From Bradyrhizobium australiense (GTDB lineage: Bacteria; Pseudomonadota; Alphaproteobacteria; Rhizobiales; Xanthobacteraceae), in contig NZ_JAAVLX010000011.1 in NCBI RefSeq assembly GCF_013114825.1, positions 221,229 through 285,228 of the forward strand: DNA of 64,000 nt, given 5' to 3'. This document shows positions 1 through 8,038 of this stretch, one piece after another; position 1 is the stretch's first letter; every line of letters begins with the position of its first letter. The notes beneath the pieces were generated by a model that was not told the DNA's origin, ran no database searches, and saw only the letters and a list, made by a program, of their open reading frames with translations. Both the position numbers and the translations under genes were made by a program.

Positions 1-1209
1 AGGCATCCGTCCATCGCCCGGTATAGGACAGCGCCAGGGCATAGTACCCCTGCGCCAGGGAAAAATTTGGATTGAGCTGGAGCGCCAGTTCGAACTCGGC
101 CAGCGAATGGTCGAGCCGGCGCGTGGAGAAATACACGCTGCCGAGGGCCGTATGCGCCCACGCATCTTCGCTGTCGGCGGCAATCGCCGCCAATGCCGCC
201 TGCTCGGCGGCGGGAGCTGCGGTTGCAAGGTCGGTCCAGCCTAGATGCACGCCGAACATATGGTTGGTCGCGAACAGAGCCAATGCCTGGCCGTAGTCCG
301 GATCGAGCGCAATCGCGCGTTCCAGCAGTGCTTGCGCGGCGAGGCTGTCGGGTCGCGTTACACGCCAGTGATGCGACAGCGCCCGCATCACCAGGTCCCA
401 TGCATCGATGCTGTTGGGCGGCTTGCGCCGGCTGCGAAAATTCTCCGCGGCGTAAATCTGTGGCTCAATCGCGGTGACGATGGCATCCGTGATCTCATCC
501 TGTACCGCGAATACGTCGCTCAGGTCGCGATCGTAATGCTCCGCCCAGATGTGACTGCCGGTTGCCGTGTCGTTGAGTTGAGCGGTGATGCGTACGCGAT
601 CGCCGCTCCTTCGCACGCTGCCTTCGACCACGTAGCGTACGCCAAGCTCGGCAGCGACCTGCCTCATATGCACCGGCTTGCCCTTGTAGGTGAATGACGA
701 ATTGCGTGCGATCACGAAGAACCAGCGCAATTTCGACAGCGCGGTGATGAGTCCTCGCTGATTCCATCGGAGAAATATTCCTGTTCCCGATCGCCGCTCA
801 TATTGTCGAACGGCAACACGGCGATCGCCGGTCGGTCGGGCAGCGCGAGCCCCGCACGTGGTTGCTCTGCTTCTATCGGCCATGGGGCCTGTGCATCGCA
901 CGGCCCATTCACGTCGCCGACGAAGCGAAGCCCTTTGCGCGGAATGGTGCGGATAAGTCTCTGTTCCTTGCCGTTGTCGCCTATCGCGTTTCGGGCGGCG
1001 TTAATCCGGCTGTCCAGCGTCGAGTCCGAGACGATCCGCCCTCCCCATACCAGCGAAATGAGATCATCCCGGCTGACCACGCGATCGCGATGCTTCAGCA
1101 GGTGAACCAGCAAGTCGAATACTTGCGGCTGCATCGCAACCAGATCGCCGCCACGGCGCAGCTCGCGCCGATCAGTATCCAAGATGTGATTATCGAAGCT
1201 GAATTTCAC
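1..1209 (-). pseudogene. Winged-helix/TPR transcriptional regulator, frameshifted and cut by window edge
   Basis: Reads leftwards from a GTG at 1209 with GAGAAAG just upstream; an in-frame ATG at 1230 is the alternative. The first 95 residues are an OmpR/ToxR-type winged helix (RVVSRDDLISLVWGG, then RTIPRKGLRFVG). A TolB/FlgO-like stretch follows (RPAIAVLPFDNMSG, EYFSDGISED). At about 750-754 one base is missing: the frame falls into SSPRCRN and stops at 712, while the neighbouring frame resumes the expected LITALSKLRW and stays open to base 1, through VVEGSVRRSGDRVRITAQL and TPR-like helices (RAIALDPDYGQAL). Family members are cytoplasmic DNA-binding regulators often labelled adenylate-cyclase-like or CadC-like. 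It is divergent from mddA. Either a young pseudogene or a sequencing error; the rest of the frame is well conserved, so the second is possible. Confidence 0.7.
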
Positions 1210-1343
1210 GTGTGCTTTCTCAAGAAACAATCAAGTCCGTCTCATGGAGAGATCAAGCGGCAGGCAAAGTCCTGTCGCCGTTCTTCGTGCATCCTGTCTA
1301 AATCGGAATTTGCAGCGCCATTTCCCGTAGTGGAGACAATTTC

Positions 1344-2120
1344 ATGACGGAAACTCAGACCCTCAGCCGGGCGATGCCGGGCAGTCGCGTGCTAAGATTC
1401 ACTGCATTTGTGTTTGGAGGTGTGGCCTATCTCACATTTCTGTTCACGATTCTGTACGCCATCGGGTTCGTCTCGGGCCTTGCGGTGCCGAAGGCGATCG
1501 ATATCGGCGCGAAATCGGGGGCATTCGAGGCAATTATGGTCAATCTCGCATTGATGTCGTTATTTGCGGTCCAACATAGCGTCATGGCGCGCAAATCATT
1601 TAAATATTGGTGGATGCAGTTTATTCCGAAGTCTGTCGAGCGCAGCACCTATGTGCTGTGCGCAAGCCTGACGCTTCTGCTGCTGTTCTGGCAATGGCGT
1701 CCAATGCCGGCCGTCGTCTGGAGCATTCAGGATCCCGACTTGGCCATGGTGATCGTAACATTGTCGTTCTTCGGTTGGGTGATCGTGTTCACGAGCACCT
1801 TCCTGATCAATCATTTCGAACTGTTCGGATTGCACCAGGTCACCAACAATCTCGTGGGCCGCGAGATGCCGGCGCCAGTCTTCCGGACACCGTTCTTCTA
1901 TCGTTTTGTCAGGCACCCGATCTATCTCGGCTTTATCATCGCCTTCTGGGCGGCCCCGACGATGAGCGCCGGGCATCTGCTGTTCGCAGCGGTGACAACG
2001 GCTTACATCTTCGTCGGCATCATGTTGGAGGAGCGCGATCTTGTCGGCATGTTCGGCGAGGAGTATCTCCGGTACCGGGAGCGGGTTTCGATGCTGTTCC
2101 CCTGGCGCAGATCTAGCTGA
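1344..2120 (+). CDS. mddA: Methanethiol S-methyltransferase MddA
   Basis: 258 residues, an integral membrane protein with about five hydrophobic segments. The C-terminal half has the isoprenylcysteine-methyltransferase-like signature RFVRHPIYLGFIIAFWAAP and then EERDL..FGEEYLRYRERV, typical of the NnrU/ICMT fold that binds S-adenosylmethionine. The N-terminal segment with QHSVMARKSFKYWW and the HFELFGLHQV block is the pattern known for MddA, which methylates methanethiol to dimethyl sulfide. This is the member of the family described in soil bacteria including Bradyrhizobium. It is transcribed away from the frameshifted regulator, with a 113-base gap, and is followed after 33 bases by the GFA-type protein. 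Family placement is firm; substrate is inferred by resemblance. A generic NnrU-like methyltransferase is the alternative. Confidence 0.8.
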   Translation: MTETQTLSRAMPGSRVLRFTAFVFGGVAYLTFLFTILYAIGFVSGLAVPKAIDIGAKSGAFEAIMVNLALMSLFAVQHSVMARKSFKYWWMQFIPKSVERSTYVLCASLTLLLLFWQWRPMPAVVWSIQDPDLAMVIVTLSFFGWVIVFTSTFLINHFELFGLHQVTNNLVGREMPAPVFRTPFFYRFVRHPIYLGFIIAFWAAPTMSAGHLLFAAVTTAYIFVGIMLEERDLVGMFGEEYLRYRERVSMLFPWRRSS

Positions 2121-2153
2121 CCACTTCTCCATTGTCTGTAAGAAGGCGGAAGA

Positions 2154-2579
2154 ATGATGAAGCATACTGGAAGCTGTTTTTGCGGTGCAGTCGAGGTGCA
2201 GGTCACGGGCGCGCCGGAAGGAATGGGTTATTGCCACTGCCGTTCCTGCCGCTCATGGTCCGGCGGACCGGTGAACGCGTTCACGCTGTGGAAACCCGAA
2301 GCGGTGCGGATCACGGCGGGGGCGCAACACGTTGCGACGTTCGAGAAGACCCCGATGAGCCAGCGCAAGTACTGCGCTGAATGCGGTGGTCATCTGATGA
2401 CCAATCATCCGACGCTCGGGCTGGTCGACGTCTTCGCCGCAACCCTTCCGACGCTCCCGTTCACGCCCGGCGTGCACGTCAATTACGCCGAGACGGTGCT
2501 GCCGATGCGGGATGGGCTACCCAAACTGAAGGATTTTCCCGCCGAACTTGGCGGCTCCGGTGAAGTGATCGCCGAGTAG
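2154..2579 (+). CDS. GFA/CENP-V-fold zinc protein
   Basis: 141 residues, the usual size of the glutathione-dependent formaldehyde-activating (GFA, former DUF636) family. All seven zinc-ligand cysteines of the fold are visible: C8 and C10 (SCFCGAV), C27, C29 and C32 (YCHCRSC), C74 and C77 (YCAECGG). Despite the name, most members are not proven to act on formaldehyde; the fold is best read as a small cytoplasmic thiol/zinc protein. An ATG at 2157 directly follows the one at 2154; AGAAGGCGGAAG upstream suits either. It may be co-transcribed with mddA, which would fit handling of C1/thiol by-products, but that is inference. A hairpin terminator follows at 2661. Confidence 0.8.
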   Translation: MMKHTGSCFCGAVEVQVTGAPEGMGYCHCRSCRSWSGGPVNAFTLWKPEAVRITAGAQHVATFEKTPMSQRKYCAECGGHLMTNHPTLGLVDVFAATLPTLPFTPGVHVNYAETVLPMRDGLPKLKDFPAELGGSGEVIAE

Positions 2580-2660
2580 GAAAAAAGAGCTTCCGCAGAA
2601 ATAACGATGCCGCAAACGCTATTCGCTGCGCTTCGCATCGATAAGACGCTGCCCGTCCCC

Positions 2661-2690
2661 GGACCCAACCAGGAGCGGCCGGGTCTTTTT
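2661..2690 (+). terminator. Rho-independent terminator after GFA gene
   Basis: GGACCC (2661-2666) pairs with GGGTC (2681-2685), with a second inner CC/GG pair across a symmetric internal loop, followed immediately by TTTTT (2686-2690). It lies about 80 bases after the GFA gene stop and 180 bases before the next gene. The rest of 2580-2872 shows no gene. Confidence 0.5.
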
Positions 2691-2872
2691 GGCGTACCCG
2701 TCACGGTCGGGTAACGCTGCACGCCTGCCTGTCATCTTGAGAGCTATGTCAGCGGCAGGTCCCGCCCTGCAAAATCGGGGTTTGGCGTTGTCCGTCTGGT
2801 TCCGGTAAGAAAGTCTTGAAATTGACTGTCGCGGCGAAAGCTTCGTTTCGCCAGGCAGAATAACAAGAGGAA

Positions 2873-4144
2873 ATGCCGGAAATGACCGCCAGACCGCAAT
2901 TGCCGGAGCGAACGCCGCGCGCCAAGGGCGAACCGACCGCGCTGGATGGTCTGCTGGTCATTGACTTCACCAGAGTCGTTGCCGGTCCGGCCTGCACCCA
3001 AACGCTGGCCGATTTCGGCGCCGACGTGATCAAGATCGAAAACCCCGATGGGGGCGACGATACCCGCCACTACGAACACGCGGAAATCGGCGGCGAGAGC
3101 GCGGCCTTCCTCAGCCTCAATCGCAACAAGCGCGGCATCACGCTCGATTTCAACAATTCGGCGGCGCTCGAAGTCGCCCGCGAACTGATCGCGAAAGCGG
3201 ATGTCGTGGTGGAGAATTTCTCCGGCGGCGTGATGAAGAAGTTCGGTCTCGATTATGCGTCCGTCGCGCCGACCAATCCGCGGCTGATCTATTGCTCGAT
3301 CTCGGCCTATGGCCGCAAGGGTGAGTTCGCGTTGCGTCCAGGCTTCGATCCGATCACCCAGGCCGAAAGCGGCTTCATGTCGCTGAACGGCTTTCCGGAT
3401 GGCGAGCCGGTGCGGACCGGTCCGCCGATCGTCGATATGGCGACGGGCATGTCGGCATGCAACGCAATCCTGCTGGCGCTGATCGCCCGCGACCGACTCG
3501 GCCGCGGCCAGCAGGTTGAGGTCGCGTTGATCGACACCGCCGTGTCGATGACCGGTTTCTATGGAATGGCCTATCTGATCAGCGGCGCGAACCCGGGCCG
3601 CTTCGGAAATTCGCCGAACGGCTCGCCCACCGTCGGCGTCTACCAGGCATCCGATGGACCGCTTTACATGGCCTGCGCCAACGACCGCCTGTACCGCCGG
3701 CTCGTGGTCGACGTGCTCGATCGGCCGGATCTCGTCACGGATCCCGAGTTCGCCCATAGGAAAAACCGAACTGCCAACAGAGAAAAGTTGCGCGCCATCA
3801 TCGCCGGCGTCTTTGCGACCGACAGTCTTGAGAACTGGATGGCGAAGATGAAGAAGGCCAACATACCGGTTGGCTATTTGCGCACCGTAGAGGAAGGGTT
3901 CAACGCACCGGAAGTGCGCAACCGTCATCGCCTCAGCCGGATTCCGCATCCAACGGCCGGCGCCGTTCCCAATATTGAGACGCCGTTGCAGATGAGCTTG
4001 ACGCCAACCGTCGATCCAGTGGCGGCGCCGCTGCTGGGTGAGCATACCAGGGAGGTGCTCCGAAAGACGCTCGGATACGATGAGCAGCGTATTGCGGCTC
4101 TGGCCGAGGCGGGCGCTTTCGGGAAAACGGGTACTACGGCCTGA
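2873..4144 (+). CDS. CaiB/BaiF family III CoA transferase
   Basis: 423 residues, normal for the family. The N-terminus has LLVIDFTRVVAGPACTQ and LADFGADVIKIENP, the classic CaiB opening. The catalytic aspartate sits at D188 in GPPIVDMATGM, where the enzyme forms a covalent acyl intermediate while moving CoA between carboxylic acids. ENFSGGVMKKFGLDY and YCSISAYG are further family landmarks. Two starts are possible, 2873 and 2882; AAGAGGAA at 2864-2871 is better spaced for the second. The next gene, an FMN alpha-hydroxyacid oxidase, is on the same strand 142 bases on, so a shared role in hydroxyacid breakdown is possible. The acyl substrate cannot be told from sequence. A second, only distantly similar family member lies at 60535-61728. 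Confidence 0.85.
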   Translation: MPEMTARPQLPERTPRAKGEPTALDGLLVIDFTRVVAGPACTQTLADFGADVIKIENPDGGDDTRHYEHAEIGGESAAFLSLNRNKRGITLDFNNSAALEVARELIAKADVVVENFSGGVMKKFGLDYASVAPTNPRLIYCSISAYGRKGEFALRPGFDPITQAESGFMSLNGFPDGEPVRTGPPIVDMATGMSACNAILLALIARDRLGRGQQVEVALIDTAVSMTGFYGMAYLISGANPGRFGNSPNGSPTVGVYQASDGPLYMACANDRLYRRLVVDVLDRPDLVTDPEFAHRKNRTANREKLRAIIAGVFATDSLENWMAKMKKANIPVGYLRTVEEGFNAPEVRNRHRLSRIPHPTAGAVPNIETPLQMSLTPTVDPVAAPLLGEHTREVLRKTLGYDEQRIAALAEAGAFGKTGTTA

Positions 4145-4286
4145 GCGGTGCTGATCTTCTTTCTACGCCGATGTATCTCGCGAACGAATGACATCCCTGC
4201 GTTTGCACCACACCTAACCCATTCAAAGCGGTAGCTTTTTCCGTTCTTCTGCGGCTAATGTGCCGCCAAAGCGGGAGAGAAACATC

Positions 4287-5420
4287 ATGAACGACGGGAC
4301 CCCCATCCGGCCGGCGAGAAATGTCGAGCTCGGCGCCAGCGGCGAAGAATTCCAGAACCTCCACGAATTCATCCGAAAAGCGCGCGCCCGCCTCAATCAG
4401 AACGCTTGGGATTATATTGTTGGCGCCTCCGAGACGGAGACCACCATGCGTCGCAATCGCATGGCGCTCGACGAGATTGCATTCCGGCCTCGCGTACTGC
4501 GCAATGTCGCGGAAGTCGATCCATCGACTGAGGTGTTCGGCCGCCGCCTGCGTTTGCCTGTCATGATTGCGCCGGTCGGCGCGCTCGAGATTTTCGATCC
4601 CAATTCAGGCGCCGCCGTCGCGCGCGGAGCAGGGCAGTTCGGCGCCGCTCACATGTTGAGTTCGGTGTCCGAACCGGGGCTGGAGGCGACCGCCAAAGCC
4701 GCACCCGGCGCATTGCGTATCTATCAGCTCTATGTCCGCGGCGACGACGCCTTTGTCGAAGACGTTGTCAGCCGCACGATCGAGAATGGTTATGCCGCGT
4801 TCTGCCTGACCGTCGACACCGCACATTACAGCCGGCGCGAGCGCGATATCGCCAAGCGGTATGTCCGCGAAAGCCGTATCCGGGCTACCGGCGGCGACTT
4901 CCAGAAAGGGCTGGAATGGCGCACGGTGAAGCTGATCAAGGACAAGTACAAAATTCCGCTGGTGATCAAGGGTATTGCCACCGCGGAAGACGCTGCCATC
5001 GCGCTCGATCACGGTGTGGACTGGGTCTATGTGTCGAACCATGGCGGGCGCCAGCTCGACCACGGACGCGGCGCGATGCACGTCTTGCCGGAAATCGTCG
5101 ACGCGGTTGCCGGTCGCGCCAAGATCATGGTCGACGGTTCGTTCTGCCGCGGCACCGACATCGTAAAGGCGATTGCCTCCGGCGCCGATCTGGTCGGCAT
5201 TGGCCGTCTGCAATGCTGGGCACTCGCGGCCGCAGGCGAGGCCGGCATCGTGCGGATGCTTGAATTGCTGGAGGACGAACTGATCCGCTGTCTCGGGCTG
5301 CTCGGCGTCACCAGCCTTGCCGAACTTAACAAGTCCTATCTGCACGCAGCAATGGCGACCAACCCACCCAGTGTGTTCAGCGCCTTTCCGTTGCTGGATA
5401 TCGAGCCCTATCGTTACTGA
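4287..5420 (+). CDS. FMN-dependent alpha-hydroxyacid oxidase/dehydrogenase
   Basis: 377 residues from the ATG at 4287, preceded by GGGAGAG; an upstream in-frame start at 4260 lacks such a site. The TIM-barrel landmarks of the glycolate oxidase / lactate dehydrogenase family are all present: APVGALEIFDP, IYQLYV, TVDT with RRERD, the FMN lysine in VIKGI, the catalytic histidine in SNHGGRQLDHG, and DGSFCRGTDIVKA. In that last motif the usual DGG-x-RRG reads DGSFCRG, so one of the two arginines lining the FMN phosphate is a cysteine. It oxidises a 2-hydroxy acid to the 2-oxo acid in the cytoplasm, using oxygen or a carrier. The exact acid (lactate, glycolate, mandelate) is not determined. It follows a CoA transferase on the same strand. 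Confidence 0.85.
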   Translation: MNDGTPIRPARNVELGASGEEFQNLHEFIRKARARLNQNAWDYIVGASETETTMRRNRMALDEIAFRPRVLRNVAEVDPSTEVFGRRLRLPVMIAPVGALEIFDPNSGAAVARGAGQFGAAHMLSSVSEPGLEATAKAAPGALRIYQLYVRGDDAFVEDVVSRTIENGYAAFCLTVDTAHYSRRERDIAKRYVRESRIRATGGDFQKGLEWRTVKLIKDKYKIPLVIKGIATAEDAAIALDHGVDWVYVSNHGGRQLDHGRGAMHVLPEIVDAVAGRAKIMVDGSFCRGTDIVKAIASGADLVGIGRLQCWALAAAGEAGIVRMLELLEDELIRCLGLLGVTSLAELNKSYLHAAMATNPPSVFSAFPLLDIEPYRY

Positions 5421-5574
5421 GTATCCGAGGGCTACGGCCGGTCCGGAGCGCGGATACCTCTGGTCGGCGTTGCCTTCGCATCGTCCGGAACCTGACGTCG
5501 ATTACCGCATTATCAGGCGCGCAGGGCCCCGCAGCCACGACAGACCTGATTCAAATGGCCAATAATGGAAGCGA

Positions 5575-5781
5575 ATGGCAGAGAATCCTTTCGCTGAATT
5601 CAGCCTCGAGAAGGCTATCGATTTCCGCTGGACGTTGCGGGACATTCAGGCTCACCGACTGAAAATGTCGCCGGTCAGCGACGAAGACTTGAGAGCATTG
5701 ATAGGTCTCGGCCTGGTCGAAGTGTGCGACATAGGGATCGTGCTGACGCAGGCGGGAATCGCCGTGCTGAACCGGTCGTAA
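5575..5781 (+). CDS. Small conserved-looking hypothetical protein (68 aa)
   Basis: 68 residues starting MAENPFAEFSLEKA, with GGAAG four bases before the ATG. No recognised domain. It has a helical, charged N-terminal half (FRWTLRDIQAHRLKM) and a C-terminal part resembling a short winged-helix tail (LRALIGLGLVEVCDIGIVLTQAGIAVL). The layout 'level-then-VEV-x-LTxxG' is seen in small helix-turn-helix proteins, but that is only suggestive. It ends exactly where the opposite-strand zinc-ribbon gene ends (5781/5782), a tight convergent pair. It probably is real because it has a start signal and ordinary composition. Confidence 0.5.
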   Translation: MAENPFAEFSLEKAIDFRWTLRDIQAHRLKMSPVSDEDLRALIGLGLVEVCDIGIVLTQAGIAVLNRS

Positions 5782-5967
5782 TCAGCGCGCCTTCAGAAAA
5801 CTCTCGCCGGAGTCGCAGGGCCTGCAGCGGTAGGTCAGCACGTCGTAATTCTGGTCGCGTGGCTCGATCGTGGCCAGCCGCATTTGTGCGCCGCATTTCA
5901 TGCAAGGCATTTCCATGCTGGTTTGAAAGCGGGTGCAGGTCGGCGTCGGTCGAAATGCTTGCAGCAT
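5782..5967 (-). CDS. Small zinc-ribbon protein
   Basis: 61 residues from the ATG at 5967, chosen because GGAGATAAG stands directly before it; a TTG at 5985 is in frame but has no such site. Two CxxC pairs are visible, PCMKCG and YRCRPC, 22 residues apart, with IEPRDQNYDVLTYRC between them. This is the pattern of a small zinc ribbon that binds one zinc ion, of the kind found in many uncharacterised rhizobial proteins. The role is unknown; such proteins can bind nucleic acid or act as metal-site chaperones. Convergent and abutting with the 68-residue gene at 5575-5781. Confidence 0.55.
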   Translation of the reverse strand: MLQAFRPTPTCTRFQTSMEMPCMKCGAQMRLATIEPRDQNYDVLTYRCRPCDSGESFLKAR

Positions 5968-6253
5968 CTTATCTCCATGTCCCAAGAGAGACTTAAAATC
6001 AGAGACGCAACGCCACCCACAGCCAAATCCCTAACTCCGAATCACTATGCCACACTGTTGCCACCATTGGAATCGGACGCCGCATCTGTACGGCTACGGG
6101 TCGCGAAGGAAGGAAGTTTTTCTTGGTTCATTCGCCGAAATGGGCCGCCCGGATGCCAGGCCGCCGAAGTCTATGTCGGTGCCCGGCCCAATATGGCGCA
6201 GACGCAGCCGGGAATTATGCTAACGTGCCGATGTCGACATTGGAGAAGCGACC

Positions 6254-6607
6254 ATGACTGAACCGAAACTCGAAGTCCCGGCCGAGCTGCGCGAGTTGGC
6301 CGAGAGAACCATCGATCAGGCAGAAAAGGCGTTCGGCATGTTCTTCGATGCCGCCGGAAAGTCCATGACGTCGATGCCGGGTGCGGGTACGGAAATTTCC
6401 AGACAGGCGCTGTCGTTCACCGAACAGAATATGAAGGCTGCGTTCGAGCATGCCCGCAAGCTGGTCCATGCGACCGATCTTCAGGAAGCGATGCGGATCC
6501 AGTCTGAATTCCTGCGCAGCCAGTTCACCAACGCCGGCGAACATATGCGACAAATCACCGGCGGCGTCATATCGGCCGCAAAAGATTCGACGAAGGGCAA
6601 GCTCTAA
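6254..6607 (+). CDS. Phasin family protein (polyhydroxyalkanoate granule)
   Basis: 117 residues, almost wholly helical and amphipathic, with no signal peptide or membrane span. The pattern ELRELAERTIDQAEKAFGMFFDAAG and later QEAMRIQSEFLRSQF is typical of the Phasin_2 group that coats polyhydroxyalkanoate granules and limits their size. GGAGAAGCG lies seven bases before the start. The next gene is convergent, nine bases away, and encodes a small membrane-anchored helical protein, perhaps also granule- or envelope-associated. No PHA synthase or depolymerase is in the window, which is common because phasins are often scattered. Confidence 0.85.
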   Translation: MTEPKLEVPAELRELAERTIDQAEKAFGMFFDAAGKSMTSMPGAGTEISRQALSFTEQNMKAAFEHARKLVHATDLQEAMRIQSEFLRSQFTNAGEHMRQITGGVISAAKDSTKGKL

Positions 6608-6615
6608 GAGCCGCG

Positions 6616-6879
6616 CTAGCGGCGACGTCCGATCGCGACACCGAACAGAAAGGCGACGAACAGGCTGGCCAGCGGTGCTTCGCGCGTGATCGCGCTGATG
6701 GTCGAGAGCGGCATTCCCGGTTGCCGTGCCGCCGTGATTGCGTCGCTGAGACGGCCGACCGCGGCCTGCAGCGCGTCGGACACTTCCGTCAGCGTGCGTG
6801 ACACATCGGTCGCGGTATCAATGGCGCGTTCCGCCATGCCGGGCTGCGATGGTCCTGAGGTTTCATTCACAATTTGCAA
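6616..6879 (-). CDS. Small C-tail-anchored helical protein
   Basis: 87 residues. The first 60 are a soluble amphipathic helix region (TATDVSRTLTEVSDALQAAV, GRLSDAITAARQ), and the end is a short hydrophobic span with a basic cap (APLASLFVAFLFGVAIGRRR). This design matches the ElaB/YqjD/DUF883 group of ribosome- or membrane-tethered small proteins, where the C-terminal GR-rich hairpin anchors in the inner membrane. The resemblance is to the layout, not to a strict motif. It is convergent with the phasin gene. Function unknown. Confidence 0.6.
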   Translation of the reverse strand: MQIVNETSGPSQPGMAERAIDTATDVSRTLTEVSDALQAAVGRLSDAITAARQPGMPLSTISAITREAPLASLFVAFLFGVAIGRRR

Positions 6880-7026
6880 CTCACTCGATCGCTTGGCGTC
6901 CGCCGAGCGGCGGCTGACGTTGCGACAATGCGTGGCCAGGCCAGTTGTTCCAGAAGGTACGTCCTCTGGCGGCCGCGTGGAACCTCTGTCGTCGCCGGGA
7001 TTTGATTTGGTCGGAGGAAATCAAAA

Positions 7027-7323
7027 GTGGATTTCGGGATGGCGAAGGAACTGACTGAAGATCAATTGACCAGAAGCGGCGGCGCGCCGTTGAAGGTTGC
7101 GATTGGGGTCGCCATTTTCGGCGTGCTCGGCATGCTGATCGTTGACCATGGGCCATGGAACAAGCCGAAACTACAGCACGCGCTGATCGCCAACTACAGT
7201 ACCACCGGCGAAGCCGCACGTGCAGCCGGCGCGCAGGTCCTGCCGACCGAACCGAAGCTTGAGGTGGAGCCTGAGCCGCCCATGCCAAAGCCGGTTCACC
7301 CGGCCAATCGGACGCCGCCGTGA
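7027..7323 (+). CDS. Hypothetical single-pass membrane protein
   Basis: 98 residues from a GTG at 7027 with GGAGG nine bases upstream; an ATG at 7039 is in frame and possible. One membrane helix near residues 22-40 (LKVAIGVAIFGVLGMLIVDHG) is followed by a proline-rich tail (PTEPKLEVEPEPPMPKPV) that probably lies in the periplasm. No family was recognised. The proline/glutamate tail looks like a linker of the TonB type, but there is no TonB C-terminal domain. It stands alone between the phasin block and the repeat elements at 7656. Confidence 0.55.
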   Translation: MDFGMAKELTEDQLTRSGGAPLKVAIGVAIFGVLGMLIVDHGPWNKPKLQHALIANYSTTGEAARAAGAQVLPTEPKLEVEPEPPMPKPVHPANRTPP

Positions 7324-7655
7324 AGCATCCCATTTGACATGCCACCGGCTTACCGGCATCAGGCGCTTCCGAACGCCAGTGCACGCTTACGAACGCGCCC
7401 CACCCGCAGCTAACACTGCAGACACCAGCAAGATCGGTGGATTGTCGCAGAACCGGCTGCCATGTTGGCGCATCGCTACCCAGTGAGCCGATCTATGATG
7501 GCTCGCCACATAGAACAAGACCAAAAGAATCGTGAGCGTAACAGCAGCGGAAAACGGCTCCTTGCGCTCCGTTGAGCCGCGGGTTGCGCCATCCAAGGCC
7601 GGCGGTTTCGTTTCGATATCGCTGCGCTCGATTTGAATCTGGGTTGCTTCGGCAC

Positions 7656-7675
7656 TTGACGTGTCGGGCAAATCA
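7656..7675 (+). repeat. Copy A of 20-base motif TTGACNNGTCGGGCAAATCA
   Basis: Reads TTGACGTGTCGGGCAAATCA. It matches 18 or more of 20 positions in copy B (7837-7856) and copy C (53460-53479). The TTGAC start makes it promoter-like (a -35 box), with CACGAT 18 bases on as a weak -10. It is followed after 30 bases by a terminator-like hairpin at 7706. A conserved CATCATCG block stands between motif and hairpin in copies A and B. Confidence 0.7.
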
Positions 7676-7705
7676 GGTGCACGATAGCATCATCGCCGAT
7701 ATCGT

Positions 7706-7737
7706 AAAGCCCGCGCCGGAAACGGTCGCGGGCTTTT
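7706..7737 (+). terminator. Hairpin A with GAAA tetraloop and T-tract
   Basis: AAAGCCCGCG (7706-7715) pairs perfectly with CGCGGGCTTT (7727-7736). An inner CCG/CGG stem caps with a GAAA loop, leaving one unpaired T at 7726. TTTT follows. No gene on this strand reads into it, so it may end a short RNA starting near 7690. Hairpin B at 7885 has the same architecture, including the bulge position. Confidence 0.65.
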
Positions 7738-7836
7738 CACTTCATGGTCATTCAAGAGAGATTCAGCCAGGGCGGTTTCAAATTGTCGACGCCGCTTCGT
7801 CGAATCTTCCGGTATTTTTGACCGCTCGAAAATGGT

Positions 7837-7856
7837 TTGACATGTCGGGCAAATCA
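7837..7856 (+). repeat. Copy B of 20-base motif TTGACNNGTCGGGCAAATCA
   Basis: Reads TTGACATGTCGGGCAAATCA, 181 bases after copy A in the same direction. TTGACA is a perfect -35 box and CATAAC lies 18 bases after it. CATCATCG follows and then hairpin B at the same distance as in copy A (48 versus 50 bases from motif start). Confidence 0.7.
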
Positions 7857-7884
7857 CCGGCATAACGTCATCATCGCAAATTGC

Positions 7885-7919
7885 AAAGCCCGCACGGAGA
7901 AATCCGTCGCGGGCTTTTT
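7885..7919 (+). terminator. Hairpin B with GAAA tetraloop and T-tract
   Basis: AAAGCCCGC (7885-7893) pairs with GCGGGCTTT (7909-7917), and ACGGA (7894-7898) pairs with TCCGT (7903-7907) around a GAAA loop. One C (7908) is bulged at the same place as the T in hairpin A, and five Ts end the stem. The inner stem differs in sequence from hairpin A but still pairs, which points to selection for structure. Confidence 0.7.
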
Positions 7920-8038
7920 GTTTGAAATTCTCGAATCGGACGGTGGCCGCACATCGACGCCACAACTCCCAACGCCCCCGCCCGGGCGTCGTAAGCGCGC
8001 CGCCGTCCGAACCTTCCATCACCACAGAATTGGCCGGC

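Noticed and set aside
2744..4045. A 433-codon minus-strand frame opposite the CoA transferase
   Set aside because: Shadow frame with unnatural composition and no start signal.
7387..7671. A 94-codon minus-strand frame with one hydrophobic stretch
   Set aside because: The start codon is TTG inside motif copy A and no ribosome site precedes it. It could be real, but the support is too weak.
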